Shown here one piece after another: positions 17,795 to 29,197 of a stretch of 64,000 nucleotides of DNA. The DNA comes from Methyloversatilis sp. Its GTDB lineage: Bacteria; Pseudomonadota; Gammaproteobacteria; Burkholderiales; Rhodocyclaceae. A program made the position numbers and the translations under genes. A model generated the notes under the pieces. The model saw only the letters and a list, made by a program, of their open reading frames with translations. It searched no databases and was not told the DNA's origin. Location: positions 62,001-126,000 of the forward strand of contig NZ_JAUYNV010000032.1 in NCBI RefSeq assembly GCF_030698125.1, in the 5' to 3' direction. How positions within the stretch are numbered: the stretch's first letter is position 1; each line of letters opens with the position of its first letter.

Positions 17795-20041
17795 TCAGGA
17801 CGGCTCGATTGCGTCCGGTACGCCGTTGACCGAAGCGGCGACGGCCGCCAGAAATTCCTGCCCCCAGCGATGCACATCGTTGTACTGCACGATGGCCAGC
17901 AGTTCGCGCAGGCGTGACTCGGCTTCGGCGCGGTGCATGTTCAGTGCGTAGTAGCACTTCTCGCGCAGGTCGTTGATGTCGTGCGGATTGGTCAGTACGG
18001 CGCCGTGCAGTTCGGCGGCGGCGCCGGCGAACTCGGACAGCACCAGCACGCCGCCACCCTGCATCAGGCCCTGCACCGCTACAAATTCCTTGGCGACCAG
18101 ATTGAGGCCATCGCGCAGCGGCGTGATCCACATGACATCGGCCACCGCGTAGTAGGCGATCAGTTCCTCGAACGGAATGGCGCGGAAGAAGAATTGCACC
18201 GGCGTCCAGCCCACTCTCGAATAGCGGCCGTTGATGCGGCCGACGGCCTGCTCGATCTGTGTCTGCAGCGAGCGGTAGATGGTCATTTCGCTCGCCGCCG
18301 GCACGCATACGGTGATCAGCGTGACCTTCTGGCGCATTTCCGGGTAGCGCTCCAGCAGCTGTTCGAAGGCGAGCAGCTTTTCGAGCGTGCCCTTCGTGTA
18401 GTCGAGCCGCTCGACCGACAGGATGGCCCGGCGGCCGTCCAGTTCATGGCGCAGGCTGTCCATGCGGCGGGCGGTCGCCGGGTCGGCCAGCAGGCGACCG
18501 ACACGCTGCACATCCAGCCCGACCGGATGGGCGCCGATGCCGATCCGGCGGCCATGCACCTCGATTGCCGTCGTCATCTCGTCCAGCCCGACGGCGCAGC
18601 CATAGGTCAGGAAGCGCGGTGCACAGTTGCGCGATTCGAGCACCTTCAGCGGTGCCACGCCGCGTGCCACGTCGACGAAATTTTCGGCCTGGCGCGGAAT
18701 GTGGAAGCCGATGTAGTCGCATTGCAGCAGGCTGCCGACGATGTCGCGCCGCCACGGCATCACGTTGAACACGTCGGCGGACGGAAAGTAGGTGTGGTGG
18801 AAGAAGGCGATCTTCAGGTCGGGCCGCATTTCGCGCAGCGCTGCCGGCACCATCCACAGGTTGTAGTCGTGCAGCCAGACGGTGGCGCCCGGTGCCGCCT
18901 CGGCTGCGCTGCGTTCGGCGAACAGCCGGTTCACCTTCAGGAACACCTGCCAGTGGTCTTCGCGGAACTGCGCTCGCTCCCAGAAGGTGTGCAGCGTTGG
19001 CCAGAAGGCTTCTTTCGAAAAGCGCTTGTAGAAAATGTCGACGTCGTTCTTGTCGAGTGCGACCCGCGCGCAGGTCAGATTGGGGTAGCGCTGGCGATCG
19101 ACCGTCGTGTGCACCTCGAAATCGGTCGATTCTGCATTGAGCGTGGACCAGGCCACCCACGAGCCCTGCTGACCTTCGGCGAAGAAGCTCAGCAGCGTCG
19201 GAATGATGCCGTTGGGCGAAGTCGGGCGGCGCTGCTTCACGATGCCGTCTTCGATGTACTCCTCGTACGGCAGCCGGTGATAGACGATGACGAGCTCGGC
19301 ATCGCCGCCGTCAGTAACCGGGCTGACCGGATCGAAACGCATCATGCGGAAGCTGCGAAGTGCGTCGATGATGCCGCCGCAGCCGATGCGCGAAGCATGC
19401 ACGATGCGCGAGCGGTCCATGGTTGCCGCCAGCAGCGCCGGTTCCGACTCGCCGACGCACACACCGCGGAAACCCTGTTCGAACATCGACAGGTCATTCA
19501 GCGTGTCGCCGGCCACCAGTACATGTTCGGGGTCGATGCCCAGATGACGCACCAGCTTGCGCAGCGTGCTGCCCTTGTTCACGCCGGGCGGCAGGATGTC
19601 GAGGTAGCGGTCGGCCGAATACAGCACGTCGCAGCCCAGTGCCGCTGCCGCGGAGTGGATGTCGCCGGTCACCGCGTCGCCCTCGCAGAAGTAGGAACAG
19701 CGCCGTTGCTGCGGGACTTCCTGCCGTTGCAGCCGTTCGAAGCCGGCCAGCGCCTCGGTCACCGCAAGTTCGCCCGGCCACACGACGTCGATCGCCGACT
19801 GCAGCGGCTGCACCGCCTGCCGAGTGGCGCCATCGACGACAGTCGCGCCGACGTCGGCGATGATGTAGTGCGGCACCGGTATCGTCGGGTCGGACAGGAT
19901 GGGCAGCACGGCCTCGAGGCCGCGTCCGGTCACGAACACGAGTGTCACTTCGGGGTCGGCTGCGATGCGCTGGTAAAGGCGCAGTCGCGCTTCCGGGGCG
20001 CCGGCAAGGAAGGTGCCGTCAAGATCGGTGGCGAGAAGCAT
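17795..20041 (-). CDS. ggpS: Bifunctional glucosylglycerol-phosphate phosphatase/synthase
   Basis: 748 residues. The N-terminal about 245 residues form a HAD phosphatase (LLATDLDGTFL, nucleophile Asp6 and Asp8; later VLVAGDTLNDLSMFE). The rest is a GT20 glycosyltransferase (WLHDYNLWMVPAALREM, FFHHTYFPSADVFNVMPWRR, SVERLDYTKG, TPLRDGLNLVAKEFVA). This order, phosphatase first, is that of the fused GgpPS proteins known from some proteobacteria, which make the osmoprotectant glucosylglycerol from ADP-glucose and glycerol-3-phosphate. Trehalose-6-phosphate synthase is the main alternative, but the phosphatase-first fusion and the MFS neighbour favour GgpPS. AAGGA precedes the ATG. The MFS gene lies 35 bases upstream on the same strand. 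Confidence 0.85.
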   Translation of the reverse strand: MLLATDLDGTFLAGAPEARLRLYQRIAADPEVTLVFVTGRGLEAVLPILSDPTIPVPHYIIADVGATVVDGATRQAVQPLQSAIDVVWPGELAVTEALAGFERLQRQEVPQQRRCSYFCEGDAVTGDIHSAAAALGCDVLYSADRYLDILPPGVNKGSTLRKLVRHLGIDPEHVLVAGDTLNDLSMFEQGFRGVCVGESEPALLAATMDRSRIVHASRIGCGGIIDALRSFRMMRFDPVSPVTDGGDAELVIVYHRLPYEEYIEDGIVKQRRPTSPNGIIPTLLSFFAEGQQGSWVAWSTLNAESTDFEVHTTVDRQRYPNLTCARVALDKNDVDIFYKRFSKEAFWPTLHTFWERAQFREDHWQVFLKVNRLFAERSAAEAAPGATVWLHDYNLWMVPAALREMRPDLKIAFFHHTYFPSADVFNVMPWRRDIVGSLLQCDYIGFHIPRQAENFVDVARGVAPLKVLESRNCAPRFLTYGCAVGLDEMTTAIEVHGRRIGIGAHPVGLDVQRVGRLLADPATARRMDSLRHELDGRRAILSVERLDYTKGTLEKLLAFEQLLERYPEMRQKVTLITVCVPAASEMTIYRSLQTQIEQAVGRINGRYSRVGWTPVQFFFRAIPFEELIAYYAVADVMWITPLRDGLNLVAKEFVAVQGLMQGGGVLVLSEFAGAAAELHGAVLTNPHDINDLREKCYYALNMHRAEAESRLRELLAIVQYNDVHRWGQEFLAAVAASVNGVPDAIEPS

Positions 20042-20076
20042 GATGAAGTCCTTTCAGAGCAGGTTGCGGGTTCGGG

Positions 20077-21339
20077 TCAGCGGGTCTCCGGGCTGGGTCG
20101 CGTGGATGGAAGGTCGTTCGGGTGCGCCCCGTCGACCATGTCGAAGGCGGTCGATGCGGTGCGCACCATGGGCTGGAAGCGGGTCTGATGGGCGATGTCC
20201 GGCGTGAGCCGGCGCAACAGCGACGAGGCGGCGACTGCCAGAACACCCTGGGTCGCGGCGAACCACAGCGGCAGCGCCGCGTCGCCGGCCAGCGCCATGG
20301 CGAACCCGGCCAGCAGCGGGCCGGCGGCGGCACCCGCGCCATGAATCAGCAGCAGGCTGCTGCTGCCCGAAAGCACTTCGTGTGGCTCGAGTCGGTCGAT
20401 CATGCGGGCGACGGCCATCGGATAGAGCGCGAACGCGAATCCACCGTAGATGAAGCCAGCCATGCTGGTCGCCAGCGTGCCGTGGCGGGCGGCTGCCATC
20501 AGTCCGATGGCGCACACTGTGGCGCCGAACGCCACGAAGGCGATCGCGCGGCCGCGGTCGATGCGGTCGGACAGCAGACCGATCGGCCACTGGAACAGCG
20601 CACCACCCAGGATGGTGGCAGTCATGAAGGCCGCGATGCCCTGATGTCCCAAGCCGTGACCGTCAGCCCACACCGCACCCAGACCCCAGAAGGCGCCCAT
20701 CGCCAGGCCCGACGCAAAAGCCGCAGAGAGCGCGATCGGCGCCTTGGCATACAGGCTTTTCAGGTCGACCGACGCACTGTGGTCGAGCACGGGCTGAACC
20801 AGCCGGGTCGCGGCCACCGGCATCACGGCTGCCGACACCAGCAGCGCCGCCAGACCGAACAAAACGTGGCCGCTGGCCGGTCCCAGATGCAGCAATTGCT
20901 GCGACAGCGCCAGTGCGCCCAGATTGACGCCCATGTAAACCGAGAACACACGGGCGCGCTGTGCCGGTGCCGCCTGGCTGTTCAGCCAGCTTTCGACGAT
21001 GGTGTACAGCCCGACCATGGAAATACCGGTCAGCAGGCGGACCAGCGCCCACACCCAGGGCACGACCAGCAACTCGTGCAACAGCACGCTGCAGGCCACC
21101 GCTGACGTGAAGAAAGCGAATGCACGCACATGGCCGACCCGGCGGATCATGCGCGGTGCGACATGGGTGCCGATCAGGAAGCCGGCGAAAAACATCGAAC
21201 CCAGCAGGCCCATGAAGGGGCTGCCGAAGCCTTCGATGCCGCCGCGCACGGCGAGCAGGGTGGTCAGCAGGCCGCTGCCCAGCAACAGCAGGGCAACGCC
21301 GGACAGAAGTGCCGCAAGTGGCAGCAGATGGACAAGCAA
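20077..21339 (-). CDS. MFS transporter, YcaD-like, linked to glucosylglycerol synthesis
   Basis: About 420 residues and roughly 12 transmembrane helices if translation starts at the TTG at 21339, which has GGGAG 8 bases upstream and fits the family's N-terminus (LLVHLLPLAALLSGVALLLL). The frame is open up to an ATG at 21474, but those extra 45 residues are low-complexity and unlike the family. Motif: FAGFLIGTHVAPRMIRRVGH (loop 2-3). YcaD-like permeases accompany fused ggpPS genes in other proteobacteria such as Stenotrophomonas, so uptake or export of glucosylglycerol is plausible but inferred. It is the first gene of a two-gene operon with ggpS. Confidence 0.85.
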   Translation of the reverse strand: MLVHLLPLAALLSGVALLLLGSGLLTTLLAVRGGIEGFGSPFMGLLGSMFFAGFLIGTHVAPRMIRRVGHVRAFAFFTSAVACSVLLHELLVVPWVWALVRLLTGISMVGLYTIVESWLNSQAAPAQRARVFSVYMGVNLGALALSQQLLHLGPASGHVLFGLAALLVSAAVMPVAATRLVQPVLDHSASVDLKSLYAKAPIALSAAFASGLAMGAFWGLGAVWADGHGLGHQGIAAFMTATILGGALFQWPIGLLSDRIDRGRAIAFVAFGATVCAIGLMAAARHGTLATSMAGFIYGGFAFALYPMAVARMIDRLEPHEVLSGSSSLLLIHGAGAAAGPLLAGFAMALAGDAALPLWFAATQGVLAVAASSLLRRLTPDIAHQTRFQPMVRTASTAFDMVDGAHPNDLPSTRPSPETR

Positions 21340-21737
21340 GGCTTCGCTCTCCCGAAAGACGGAGTGGAAGCGACCTGACGCAGGGTGTGAGGCCGGACAG
21401 CGGGACAGGGTGTCCCGCGGAAAAACGCAGGGCCGCGCGGTGGAACTGCTGGCTGAGCCTGTAGACGACTCCAACAGTTTACCAGACGCAATCCTGCCGC
21501 TTGCGGAACCCCGCGTACCGGGCGTCGCTCAACACCGCGTTGCGGCATCGACATCCGGCCCGGTCGAGCGACGCGCTGACGACCGCTCACCGCCGTTCAC
21601 AGTCCATTCACAAGTCCGCCCGGCGCGCCGAGACGTGATTAACATGCGCAGCCGACAATGGCAGTCGTGACGAACGCGGGTGACATCCCCGTGCGCGCTG
21701 ACCGCCATGCCACCGATTTCACTTCGACCGATATTCC
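21340..21737. other. Divergent promoter region between the MFS and mdtABC-type operons
   Basis: This 398-base gap holds no convincing gene. On the plus side it contains three tandem TCAC-centred repeats at 21586-21612, described separately. The part nearest the MFS gene could be a longer N-terminus if the ATG at 21474 is used. No terminator or riboswitch-like structure was recognised. Confidence 0.5.
21586..21612 (+). promoter_or_regulatory. Tandem direct repeats, possible response-regulator site before mdtA
   Basis: CTCACC (21586), TTCACA (21596) and TTCACA (21607) recur with a 10-11 base period, one helical turn, as expected for OmpR-type response regulators. They lie about 125 bases before mdtA. 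No regulator gene is adjacent, and the assignment rests on spacing alone. Confidence 0.3.
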
Positions 21738-23018
21738 ATGACGACGACGCTCCCCGTTATTCGCAAACCACGCTGGCCCTGGATACTGATGTTGCTGGTA
21801 CTGGCCGGTCTGACGGCCGGCTGGTTTCTTGCGCGGGAGCGCACCGGTGCGCCTGCCGAGGGTGGAGGGCCGCCGGGCGCCCGGCCGGCCGGTGCGGCAC
21901 CCGGCGCACCCGGCGCCGCAGGCCGTCGCTTCGGTGGCGAATCACGGGTCGGTACCGCGCTGGCCACACGGGCGGATCTGCCGGTGACGGTGAGTGCGCT
22001 CGGTACGGTGACGCCGATCGAAAGCGTCGTGGTGCGCAGCCGCGTCGAAGGTGAGCTGCGCTCGCTGCATTTCACCGAAGGCCAGCGGGTGAAGAAGGGT
22101 GATCTGCTGGCACTGATCGATCCGCGTGCCTTCGAGGTCGAACTGGCGCAGACGCAGGCAGCGAAGCTGCGCAACCAGGCGCTGCTGACCAATGCGCGCG
22201 AAGACCTCAACCGCTACGAAACGCTGCTCAAGCAGGATTCGATCGCGACCCAGCAGGTGACGAACCAGCAGGCGCTGGTGCGCGAGTACGAAGCCGCCAT
22301 CAAGGCCGACGAGGCAAGCATCGCAGCGGCACAGCTGTCGCTGAGCTACGCGCGCATCACGGCGCCGATCAGCGGGCGCGTCGGTTTGCGCCAGGCGACA
22401 CCGGGCAACATCGTGCGCGCGTCGGATACCGAAGGCCTGCTGACCATCACGCAGGAAGCGCCGATTTCGGTCGTGTTTTCACTGCCGGCGCCGGAACTGC
22501 CGGCGGTGCGCGCCGCCATCGCTCAGCGCGGCGGCCTGGCGGTGGAAGCGTGGGACCGCGAAAACCGCAGTGTGCTCACCACCGGCACGCTGCGCATCCT
22601 GGATAACCAGATCGACGTCGCCACCGGCACCGTCAAGGCCAAGGCGATGTTCGAAAACCGCGACGACGTGCTGTTTCCGAACCAGTTCGTCAATGTGAGG
22701 GTGCGCGTCGACACGGTGTCCGCTGCCGTCGTGGTGCCGGTCACCGCGATACAGCGCAGCGCCAGCGGCACCTTCGTGTACGTCGTCGGTGACGATCTGA
22801 CAGTGGCGATGCGGCCGGTGAAGACCGGCACGCTGGCGGGCGAACTGCAGCAGGTGACCGAAGGCGTGCAGCCCGGCGAGCGCGTGGTGACCGACGGCGT
22901 CGATCGCCTGCGCGAAGGCGACAAGGTGAAGATCGACGATGTACCGGCCGCGGGTGCCCGTGCCGGCAAGCCGGACGCGGCGTCGCCCGGGCGTCGCGAC
23001 GCTGCGCCGGCGCGCTGA
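21738..23018 (+). CDS. mdtA: RND efflux adaptor subunit (MdtA/MuxA type)
   Basis: 426 residues. One N-terminal membrane anchor (about 13-31), no lipobox, then a Gly/Pro/Ala-rich linker. The adaptor domains follow: VRSRVEGELRSLHFTEGQRV, an alpha hairpin, SYARITAPISGRVGLRQATPG, and the barrel region with NQFVNVRVRVDTVS. The lysine-poor tail is disordered. First gene of a four-gene operon in the order adaptor, pump, pump, outer-membrane channel, the same as MuxABC-OpmB of Pseudomonas and MdtABC of E. coli. No good ribosome binding site precedes the ATG. Confidence 0.95.
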   Translation: MTTTLPVIRKPRWPWILMLLVLAGLTAGWFLARERTGAPAEGGGPPGARPAGAAPGAPGAAGRRFGGESRVGTALATRADLPVTVSALGTVTPIESVVVRSRVEGELRSLHFTEGQRVKKGDLLALIDPRAFEVELAQTQAAKLRNQALLTNAREDLNRYETLLKQDSIATQQVTNQQALVREYEAAIKADEASIAAAQLSLSYARITAPISGRVGLRQATPGNIVRASDTEGLLTITQEAPISVVFSLPAPELPAVRAAIAQRGGLAVEAWDRENRSVLTTGTLRILDNQIDVATGTVKAKAMFENRDDVLFPNQFVNVRVRVDTVSAAVVVPVTAIQRSASGTFVYVVGDDLTVAMRPVKTGTLAGELQQVTEGVQPGERVVTDGVDRLREGDKVKIDDVPAAGARAGKPDAASPGRRDAAPAR

Positions 23019-23030
23019 CCGGCCATTTCC

Positions 23031-26000
23031 ATGAATCCGTCCAGACTGTTCATCCTGCGTCCGGTGGCGACCTCGCTGCTGATGATCGCGCTGCTGGTGA
23101 CCGGCTTCATCGCCTACCGGCTGCTGCCGGTGTCGGCGCTGCCGCAGGTCGACTACCCGACGATGCAGGTGGTCACCTTCTACCCGGGTGCCAGCCCGGA
23201 ACTGACCACTTCGTTGATCACCTCGCCGCTGGAACGCCAGTTCGGCCAGATGCCGGGGCTGGTGCAGATGAATTCCGTCAGTTCGGCCGGCGCCTCGGTG
23301 GTCACGCTGCGCTTCGGTCTGAACATTTCGCTCGATACCGCGCAGCAGGAGGTGCAGGCCGCGATCAATGCCGCCGCGACGCTGCTGCCGCAGGAATTGC
23401 CGGCACCGCCGGTCTACAGCAAGGTCAATCCGGCCGATGCGCCGGTGATGACGCTGGCCATCAGTTCCAACGCGCTGCCGCTGCATCTGCTGGAAGAAGC
23501 CGTCAGCACGCGTCTGGCGCAGAAGATTTCGCAGCAGTCGGGCGTCGGGCTGGTCAGCATTTCCGGCGGCCAGCGGCGCGCCGTGCGCGTACGGGTCAAT
23601 CCGTCGGCGGTGGCGTCCTACGGCCTCAGCCTGGAACAGCTGCGCGCGGCCGTCGTCAGCACCAGTTCCAGCCAGGCCAAGGGCAGTTTCGACGGACCGA
23701 CCCGCGCCACCACGCTGGATGCCAACGACCAGCTGCGGTCGGCGGCCGAATACCGGAAGAGCGTGATTGCGTGGAAGAACGGCGCACCGATCCGGCTCGA
23801 GGACGTCGCCGAAGTGGTGGATGGACCGGAAAACCGTCTGCTGGCCGCCTGGGCAAACCAGACGCCGTCGCTCATCCTGAACATCCAGCGCCAGCCGGGC
23901 GCCAACGTGATCGACGTGGTGTCGCGCATCCAGGCGCTGCTGCCCGAACTGCAGGCCTCGCTGCCCGACGCGGTCGATGTGGCCGTGCTGACCGACCGCA
24001 CTGAATCGATCCGCACCTCGGTACGCGACGTGCAGATCGAACTGGTGATGGCCGTCGCGCTGGTCGTGCTGGTCATCTTCCTGTTCCTGCGCAACGTCCG
24101 CGCCACAGTCATTCCGGCGGTGGCGGTGCCGCTGTCGCTGATCGGCACCTTCGCCGTCATGTACATGGCCGGCTTTTCGGTGAACAACCTGACGCTGATG
24201 GCACTCACCATCGCCGCCGGCTTCGTGGTCGATGATGCCATCGTGATGACCGAAAACATCGCGCGCCACCTCGAACAGGGCAAGACGCCGATGCAGGCCG
24301 CGCTCGATGGCGCGAAGCAGATCGGCTTCACCATCATTTCGCTGACCGTGTCGCTGGTGGCGGTGCTGATTCCGCTGCTGTTCATGCAGGACGTGGTCGG
24401 CCGGCTGTTCCGCGAATTCGCGCTCACGCTGACCATCGCCATCCTGCTGTCGGCCGTGGTGTCGCTGACGTTGACGCCGATGATGGCAGCGCGCCTGCTG
24501 AAGGCGGAACCGGCGCATGAAGCCGATGAGGGCTGGTACGCCCGCCTGCTGGCCGGCTATGCGCGCACGCTGCGCTGGGTGCTCGAGCACCAGACGCTGA
24601 CGCTGGTCGTCACCGTCGCCACCTTCGTGCTGACCGCGCTGCTCTACCTCGCCGTGCCCAAGGGCTTTTTCCCGGTGCAGGACACCGGGTTGATCCAGGG
24701 CATTTCGGAGGCCGAACCGACCGTGTCGTTCTCGGCGATGAGCGTGCGCCAGCAGGCGTTGGCCGAAGTGCTGCTGCGCGACCCGGATGTGGAAAACATC
24801 AGTTCCTTCATCGGCGTCGACGGCCAGAATCCGACGCTGAACACCGGCCGCATGCAGATCCGTCTGAAAGCCCTGGCTGACCGCGACGCACGCGCGCCCG
24901 AGATCGCCCGCCGGCTGGAGGATCTGGCGCGCGAGGTGCCGGGCATCACGCTGCATCTGCAGCCGGTGCAGGACCTGACGATCGAGGACCGGGTGAGTCG
25001 CGCGCAGTATCCCTTCGTCCTGCAGGCCACCAATCAGGACGACCTGCTCGAATGGGTGCCGAAGCTGGTCGCAGCGCTGCAGCAGTCGGACAAGCTGTCC
25101 GCCGTCACGACCGATCTGACGACCGGCGGCCTGCAGGCCTATGTGAACATCGATCGCGCCGCCGCCGCCCGGGTCGGCGTGACCGTGGCCGATATCGATG
25201 CCGCGCTGTACAACGCCTTCGGCCAGCGCCTGATTTCGACCATCTTCACGCAGTCGAGCCAGTACCGCGTGGTGCTGGAAGTGCAGCCGCAGTTCCAGCA
25301 GGGCCCGGAAGCGATATCGCAGATCCATGTGATGTCGGCCACCGGCGAGCAGATTCCGCTGGGCAGTCTGGTGCGCATCGAGGAGCGGCCGGCACGCTTG
25401 TCGATCGGGCGGCAGGGCCAGTTTCCGGCCGCCACGGTGTCGTTCAACCTGCCCGACGGCGCGTCGCTCGGCGAAGCGGTCGACGCCATCGACGCCACGC
25501 GCCGCGCGCTCGCCATGCCGGCCACGCTCACCGTGACCTGGGAAGGGTCGGCCGAAGCCTTCCGCGCTTCGCTGAGCGACACGCTGTGGCTCATCCTTGC
25601 CGCGGTGGCGGCCATGTACATCGTGCTGGGCGTGCTGTACGAAAGCTTCATCCATCCGCTGACCATCCTGAGCACGCTGCCGTCGGCCGCGATCGGCGCG
25701 TTGCTGGCGCTGCTCGGCACCGGTCACGCGCTCGACATGATCGCGGTGATCGGCATCATCCTGCTGATCGGCATCGTCAAGAAGAACGCGATCATGATGA
25801 TCGACTTCGCGCTCGACGCCGAACGCACGCAGGGCATGGCACCGCGCGACGCGATCTATCAGGCCTGCCTGCTGCGACTGCGGCCCATCCTGATGACCAC
25901 GATGGCGGCACTGCTCGGTGCGCTGCCGCTGATGCTGGGCGGCGGCATGGGATCCGAACTGCGCCACCCGCTGGGACTGACGATGGTCGGCGGCCTGCTG

Positions 26001-26102
26001 GTGAGCCAGGTGCTGACGCTGTACACCACGCCGGTCATCTATCTCGCGTTCGGTCGGCTGTTCGCGGCGCGCGGCAACGCAGCGCAGGAGCATCGGGCGT
26101 GA
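23031..26102 (+). CDS. mdtB: RND efflux pump subunit (MdtB/MuxB type)
   Basis: 1023 residues, beginning [20 protein letters not shown], the MdtB signature. It has the RND layout of 12 transmembrane helices with two periplasmic loops; the helix-4 aspartates are kept ([20 protein letters not shown]). In MdtBC-type pumps two different RND subunits form a heterotrimer, exporting bile salts, novobiocin and similar compounds. It lies 12 bases after mdtA and overlaps mdtC by four bases (GTGA), so equal production is likely. Confidence 0.95.
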   Translation: MNPSRLFILRPVATSLLMIALLVTGFIAYRLLPVSALPQVDYPTMQVVTFYPGASPELTTSLITSPLERQFGQMPGLVQMNSVSSAGASVVTLRFGLNISLDTAQQEVQAAINAAATLLPQELPAPPVYSKVNPADAPVMTLAISSNALPLHLLEEAVSTRLAQKISQQSGVGLVSISGGQRRAVRVRVNPSAVASYGLSLEQLRAAVVSTSSSQAKGSFDGPTRATTLDANDQLRSAAEYRKSVIAWKNGAPIRLEDVAEVVDGPENRLLAAWANQTPSLILNIQRQPGANVIDVVSRIQALLPELQASLPDAVDVAVLTDRTESIRTSVRDVQIELVMAVALVVLVIFLFLRNVRATVIPAVAVPLSLIGTFAVMYMAGFSVNNLTLMALTIAAGFVVDDAIVMTENIARHLEQGKTPMQAALDGAKQIGFTIISLTVSLVAVLIPLLFMQDVVGRLFREFALTLTIAILLSAVVSLTLTPMMAARLLKAEPAHEADEGWYARLLAGYARTLRWVLEHQTLTLVVTVATFVLTALLYLAVPKGFFPVQDTGLIQGISEAEPTVSFSAMSVRQQALAEVLLRDPDVENISSFIGVDGQNPTLNTGRMQIRLKALADRDARAPEIARRLEDLAREVPGITLHLQPVQDLTIEDRVSRAQYPFVLQATNQDDLLEWVPKLVAALQQSDKLSAVTTDLTTGGLQAYVNIDRAAAARVGVTVADIDAALYNAFGQRLISTIFTQSSQYRVVLEVQPQFQQGPEAISQIHVMSATGEQIPLGSLVRIEERPARLSIGRQGQFPAATVSFNLPDGASLGEAVDAIDATRRALAMPATLTVTWEGSAEAFRASLSDTLWLILAAVAAMYIVLGVLYESFIHPLTILSTLPSAAIGALLALLGTGHALDMIAVIGIILLIGIVKKNAIMMIDFALDAERTQGMAPRDAIYQACLLRLRPILMTTMAALLGALPLMLGGGMGSELRHPLGLTMVGGLLVSQVLTLYTTPVIYLAFGRLFAARGNAAQEHRA

Positions 26103-29100
26103 GCGGCTGGGCCTGGTCGGTCTACCGACCGGTGGCGACTACGCTGCTGACGGCGGCGATCGCACTGGCCGGCGCGCTGGCGTTCGTGCTGCTGCCGGTG
26201 GCCGCACTGCCGCAGGTCGACTTCCCGACCATATCGGTCAGTGCGTCGCTGCCCGGCGCCAGCCCGGAAGTGATGGCGGCGACCGTGGCGACACCGCTGG
26301 AACGCACCATGGGCCGCATTGCCGGCGTCACCGAAATGACGTCGAGCAGTTCGCAGGGCAATACCCGGGTGACGCTGCAGTTCGAGCTGGACCGCGATGT
26401 CGAGGGCGCGGCGCGCGACGTGCAGGCGGCGATCAACGCCGCGCGCGCCAGCCTGCCGACCAGCCTGCCGTCCAACCCGAGCTATCGCAAGGTGAATCCG
26501 GCCGACGCACCCATCCTGATCCTGGCGCTGACCTCGGATACGGTGCCGATTCCGCGTCTGTACGACATCGCCTCGACCGTGCTGGCGCAGAAGATGGCGC
26601 AGATTCCGGGTATCGGCGAAGTCACCGTGGGCGGCGGGTCGCCGCCGGCGGTGCGTGTGCAGGTGAATCCGGACGCGCTGCATCAGCACGGCCTGACGCT
26701 GGAAGACGTGCGCGCGCGCATCAGCGAAAGCAATGTCTATCGCCCCAAGGGTTTCGTCGAATCGGGCGACCGCTACTGGCAGATCGACGCCAATGACCAG
26801 GTACGCCGCGCGGCCGACTACGTGCCGCTGATCCTGCGTCACACCTCGGGCGCGACGCTGCGCCTCGGTGATGTCGCGACGGTGACCGAATCGGTGCAGG
26901 ACGTGCGCAACCTCGGTCTGACCAATGGCAAGCCGACGGTGTTGCTGGTGGTGACCAAGCGCCCTGGCAGCAATGTGATCGAAACCGTCGAACGGGTGCA
27001 TGCGCTGCTGCCGGAACTGGCGGCCAGCCTGCCCGCCTCGGCGAAGCTCGAAGTGGTGTCGGACAGTTCGGTCACCATACGCAGCGCGCTGCACGAGGTG
27101 GAGATCGCGCTGGCCATCGCGGTCGGCATGGTCATCCTGGTGGTGTTCCTGTTCCTGCGCAACGCCCGCGCCACGCTGATCCCGGCCATCGTCGTGCCGG
27201 TGTCTCTGGCCGGCAGCCTGGCGGTGATGTACCTGCTGGGCTTCAGCCTGAACAACCTGTCGCTGATGGCGCTGACCATCGCCACCGGCTTCGTGGTCGA
27301 CGATGCAGTGGTGGTGATCGAGAACATCGCGCGCCACATCGAGCGTGGCATGAAGCCGTTCGAAGCGGCGGTGCAGGGCGTACGCGAGGTCGGCTTCACG
27401 GTGGTGGCGATCAGCCTGTCGCTGGTGGCGGTATTCATCCCCATCCTGCTGATGGGCGGCATCGTCGGCCGGCTGTTCCGTGAGTTCGCGCTGACGCTGT
27501 CGGTTGCCGTGCTGGTGTCCATGGTGGTGTCGCTGACTGCGGCCCCGATGCTGGCAGCGCGCCTGCTGCGCCACCGGCCGGTCGAACAGGAAGCACGCTG
27601 GCAGCGCGCGCTGGCGCGCGTGTTCGACGACATCCAGCTCGCCTACTCGCACAGTCTCGACTGGGCGCTGCGTCACACGCGCATCGTCATGCTGATCTTC
27701 GCCGGCGCGATCGCGCTCAACCTGTGGCTGTTCGTCATCGTGCCCAAGGGCTTCTTTCCGAATCAGGACACCGGCCGCCTGTTCGGCAGCCTGCGCGGCG
27801 ACCAGACCACGTCCTTCCAGGTGATGACGAAGAAGATGGCGCAGGCGGTCGAGGTGGTGCGCGCCGATCCGGCGGTGGCCAATGTCAGCGCCTTCACGGG
27901 CGGCGGGCGCGGCGGCGGTGCGAACAACGCCAGTTTCTTCGTCAATCTGAAGCCGCTGTCGGAGCGCGATGCAACGGCTGATCAGGTGATCGGCCGGCTG
28001 CGCGGCAAACTGGGGCGCATCGAGGGCGTGTCGCTGTTTCTCGTGGCGGCGCAGGACCTGCGCATCGGCGGCCTGCGCTCGTCGTCGCAATACCAGTTCA
28101 CGCTGACCGCCGACAGTCTGCGCGTGCTGCGCGAATGGGAGCCGAAGGTGCGCTTTGCGATGCGCGACCTGCCGCAACTGGTCGATGTATCGACCGATCA
28201 GGAAGACCGCGCCTCGCAAACCATGCTGATGTATGACCGCGACACGCTGGCGCGGCTGGGCATCACGCCGGGCGGCGTGAACCAGGTGCTCAACGACGCC
28301 TTCGCGCAGCGCCAGATCAGCACGCTGTACGAGCCGCTGAATCAGTACAAGGTGGTGCTGGAGGTCGATCCGGCGCGCGCGCAGGACATTTCGGCGCTCG
28401 ACGCGGTGCGCGTCGCCGGCGCCGACGGCCAGCTGGTGCCGCTGGACAGTTTTGCCCGCGTCACCCAGGGCACCATGCCGCTGTCGATTTCGCATCTGGG
28501 CGGCAAGGTGTCGACCACCATTTCATTCGGCACCGCCGAGGGCGTGACGCTGGCGCAGGGCATGGAAGCCATCCGTACCGCGATGCGCGAGATCGGTGTG
28601 CCGGCCAGCGTCAATGCCGGTTTCCAGGGATCGGCGCGCGCCTTCCAGCAATCGCTGTCGAACCAGCCGCTGCTGGTGCTGGGTGCCATCATCGCGGTCT
28701 ATCTGGTGCTTGGCATCCTGTACGAAAGCCTGATTCATCCGCTGACCATCCTGAGCACGCTGCCGTCGGCCGGCATCGGTGCCATCCTCGCACTGATGGC
28801 ATTCAACATCGAATTCGGGCTGATCGCCATCATCGGCCTGCTGCTGCTGATCGGCGTCGTCATGAAGAACGCCATCATGATGATCGACTTCGCGCTCGAC
28901 GCTGAACGCAATCTCGGCTGCTCGCCGCACGAGGCGATCCGCGAGGCCTGCCTGATGCGCTTGCGGCCCATCCTGATGACCACGCTGGCGGCCATGGTCG
29001 GCGCGCTGCCGCTGGCCATCGGCTTCGGCGAAGGCTCGGAACTGCGCCAGCCGCTGGGCATTGCGGTGGTCGGCGGTCTGGTGGTCAGCCAGTTGCTGAC

Positions 29101-29197
29101 GCTCTACACGACGCCGGTCACCTATCTCTATCTCGAACGTTTCAGCCGCTACAGCCGCCGGTGGTTTGCCGGCCGCGGCCGCACGGTGACGCCATGA
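26099..29197 (+). CDS. mdtC: RND efflux pump subunit (MdtC/MuxC type)
   Basis: 1032 residues from the GTG at 26099, which overlaps the mdtB stop codon; the frame is open far upstream inside mdtB but that is not coding. It begins [20 protein letters not shown] and has the MdtC-like second half of the pair. The helix-4 aspartates are present ([20 protein letters not shown]). It pairs with MdtB in one hetero-oligomeric pump. The final four bases overlap the start of the channel gene (ATGA). Confidence 0.95.
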   Translation: MSGWAWSVYRPVATTLLTAAIALAGALAFVLLPVAALPQVDFPTISVSASLPGASPEVMAATVATPLERTMGRIAGVTEMTSSSSQGNTRVTLQFELDRDVEGAARDVQAAINAARASLPTSLPSNPSYRKVNPADAPILILALTSDTVPIPRLYDIASTVLAQKMAQIPGIGEVTVGGGSPPAVRVQVNPDALHQHGLTLEDVRARISESNVYRPKGFVESGDRYWQIDANDQVRRAADYVPLILRHTSGATLRLGDVATVTESVQDVRNLGLTNGKPTVLLVVTKRPGSNVIETVERVHALLPELAASLPASAKLEVVSDSSVTIRSALHEVEIALAIAVGMVILVVFLFLRNARATLIPAIVVPVSLAGSLAVMYLLGFSLNNLSLMALTIATGFVVDDAVVVIENIARHIERGMKPFEAAVQGVREVGFTVVAISLSLVAVFIPILLMGGIVGRLFREFALTLSVAVLVSMVVSLTAAPMLAARLLRHRPVEQEARWQRALARVFDDIQLAYSHSLDWALRHTRIVMLIFAGAIALNLWLFVIVPKGFFPNQDTGRLFGSLRGDQTTSFQVMTKKMAQAVEVVRADPAVANVSAFTGGGRGGGANNASFFVNLKPLSERDATADQVIGRLRGKLGRIEGVSLFLVAAQDLRIGGLRSSSQYQFTLTADSLRVLREWEPKVRFAMRDLPQLVDVSTDQEDRASQTMLMYDRDTLARLGITPGGVNQVLNDAFAQRQISTLYEPLNQYKVVLEVDPARAQDISALDAVRVAGADGQLVPLDSFARVTQGTMPLSISHLGGKVSTTISFGTAEGVTLAQGMEAIRTAMREIGVPASVNAGFQGSARAFQQSLSNQPLLVLGAIIAVYLVLGILYESLIHPLTILSTLPSAGIGAILALMAFNIEFGLIAIIGLLLLIGVVMKNAIMMIDFALDAERNLGCSPHEAIREACLMRLRPILMTTLAAMVGALPLAIGFGEGSELRQPLGIAVVGGLVVSQLLTLYTTPVTYLYLERFSRYSRRWFAGRGRTVTP

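Noticed and set aside
22479..26093. A very long open frame on the minus strand opposite mdtA-mdtB (about 1200 codons)
   Set aside because: It is the third-position-GC shadow of mdtAB; the translation is His/Gln/Arg-rich with no domain, and the plus-strand genes are clear.
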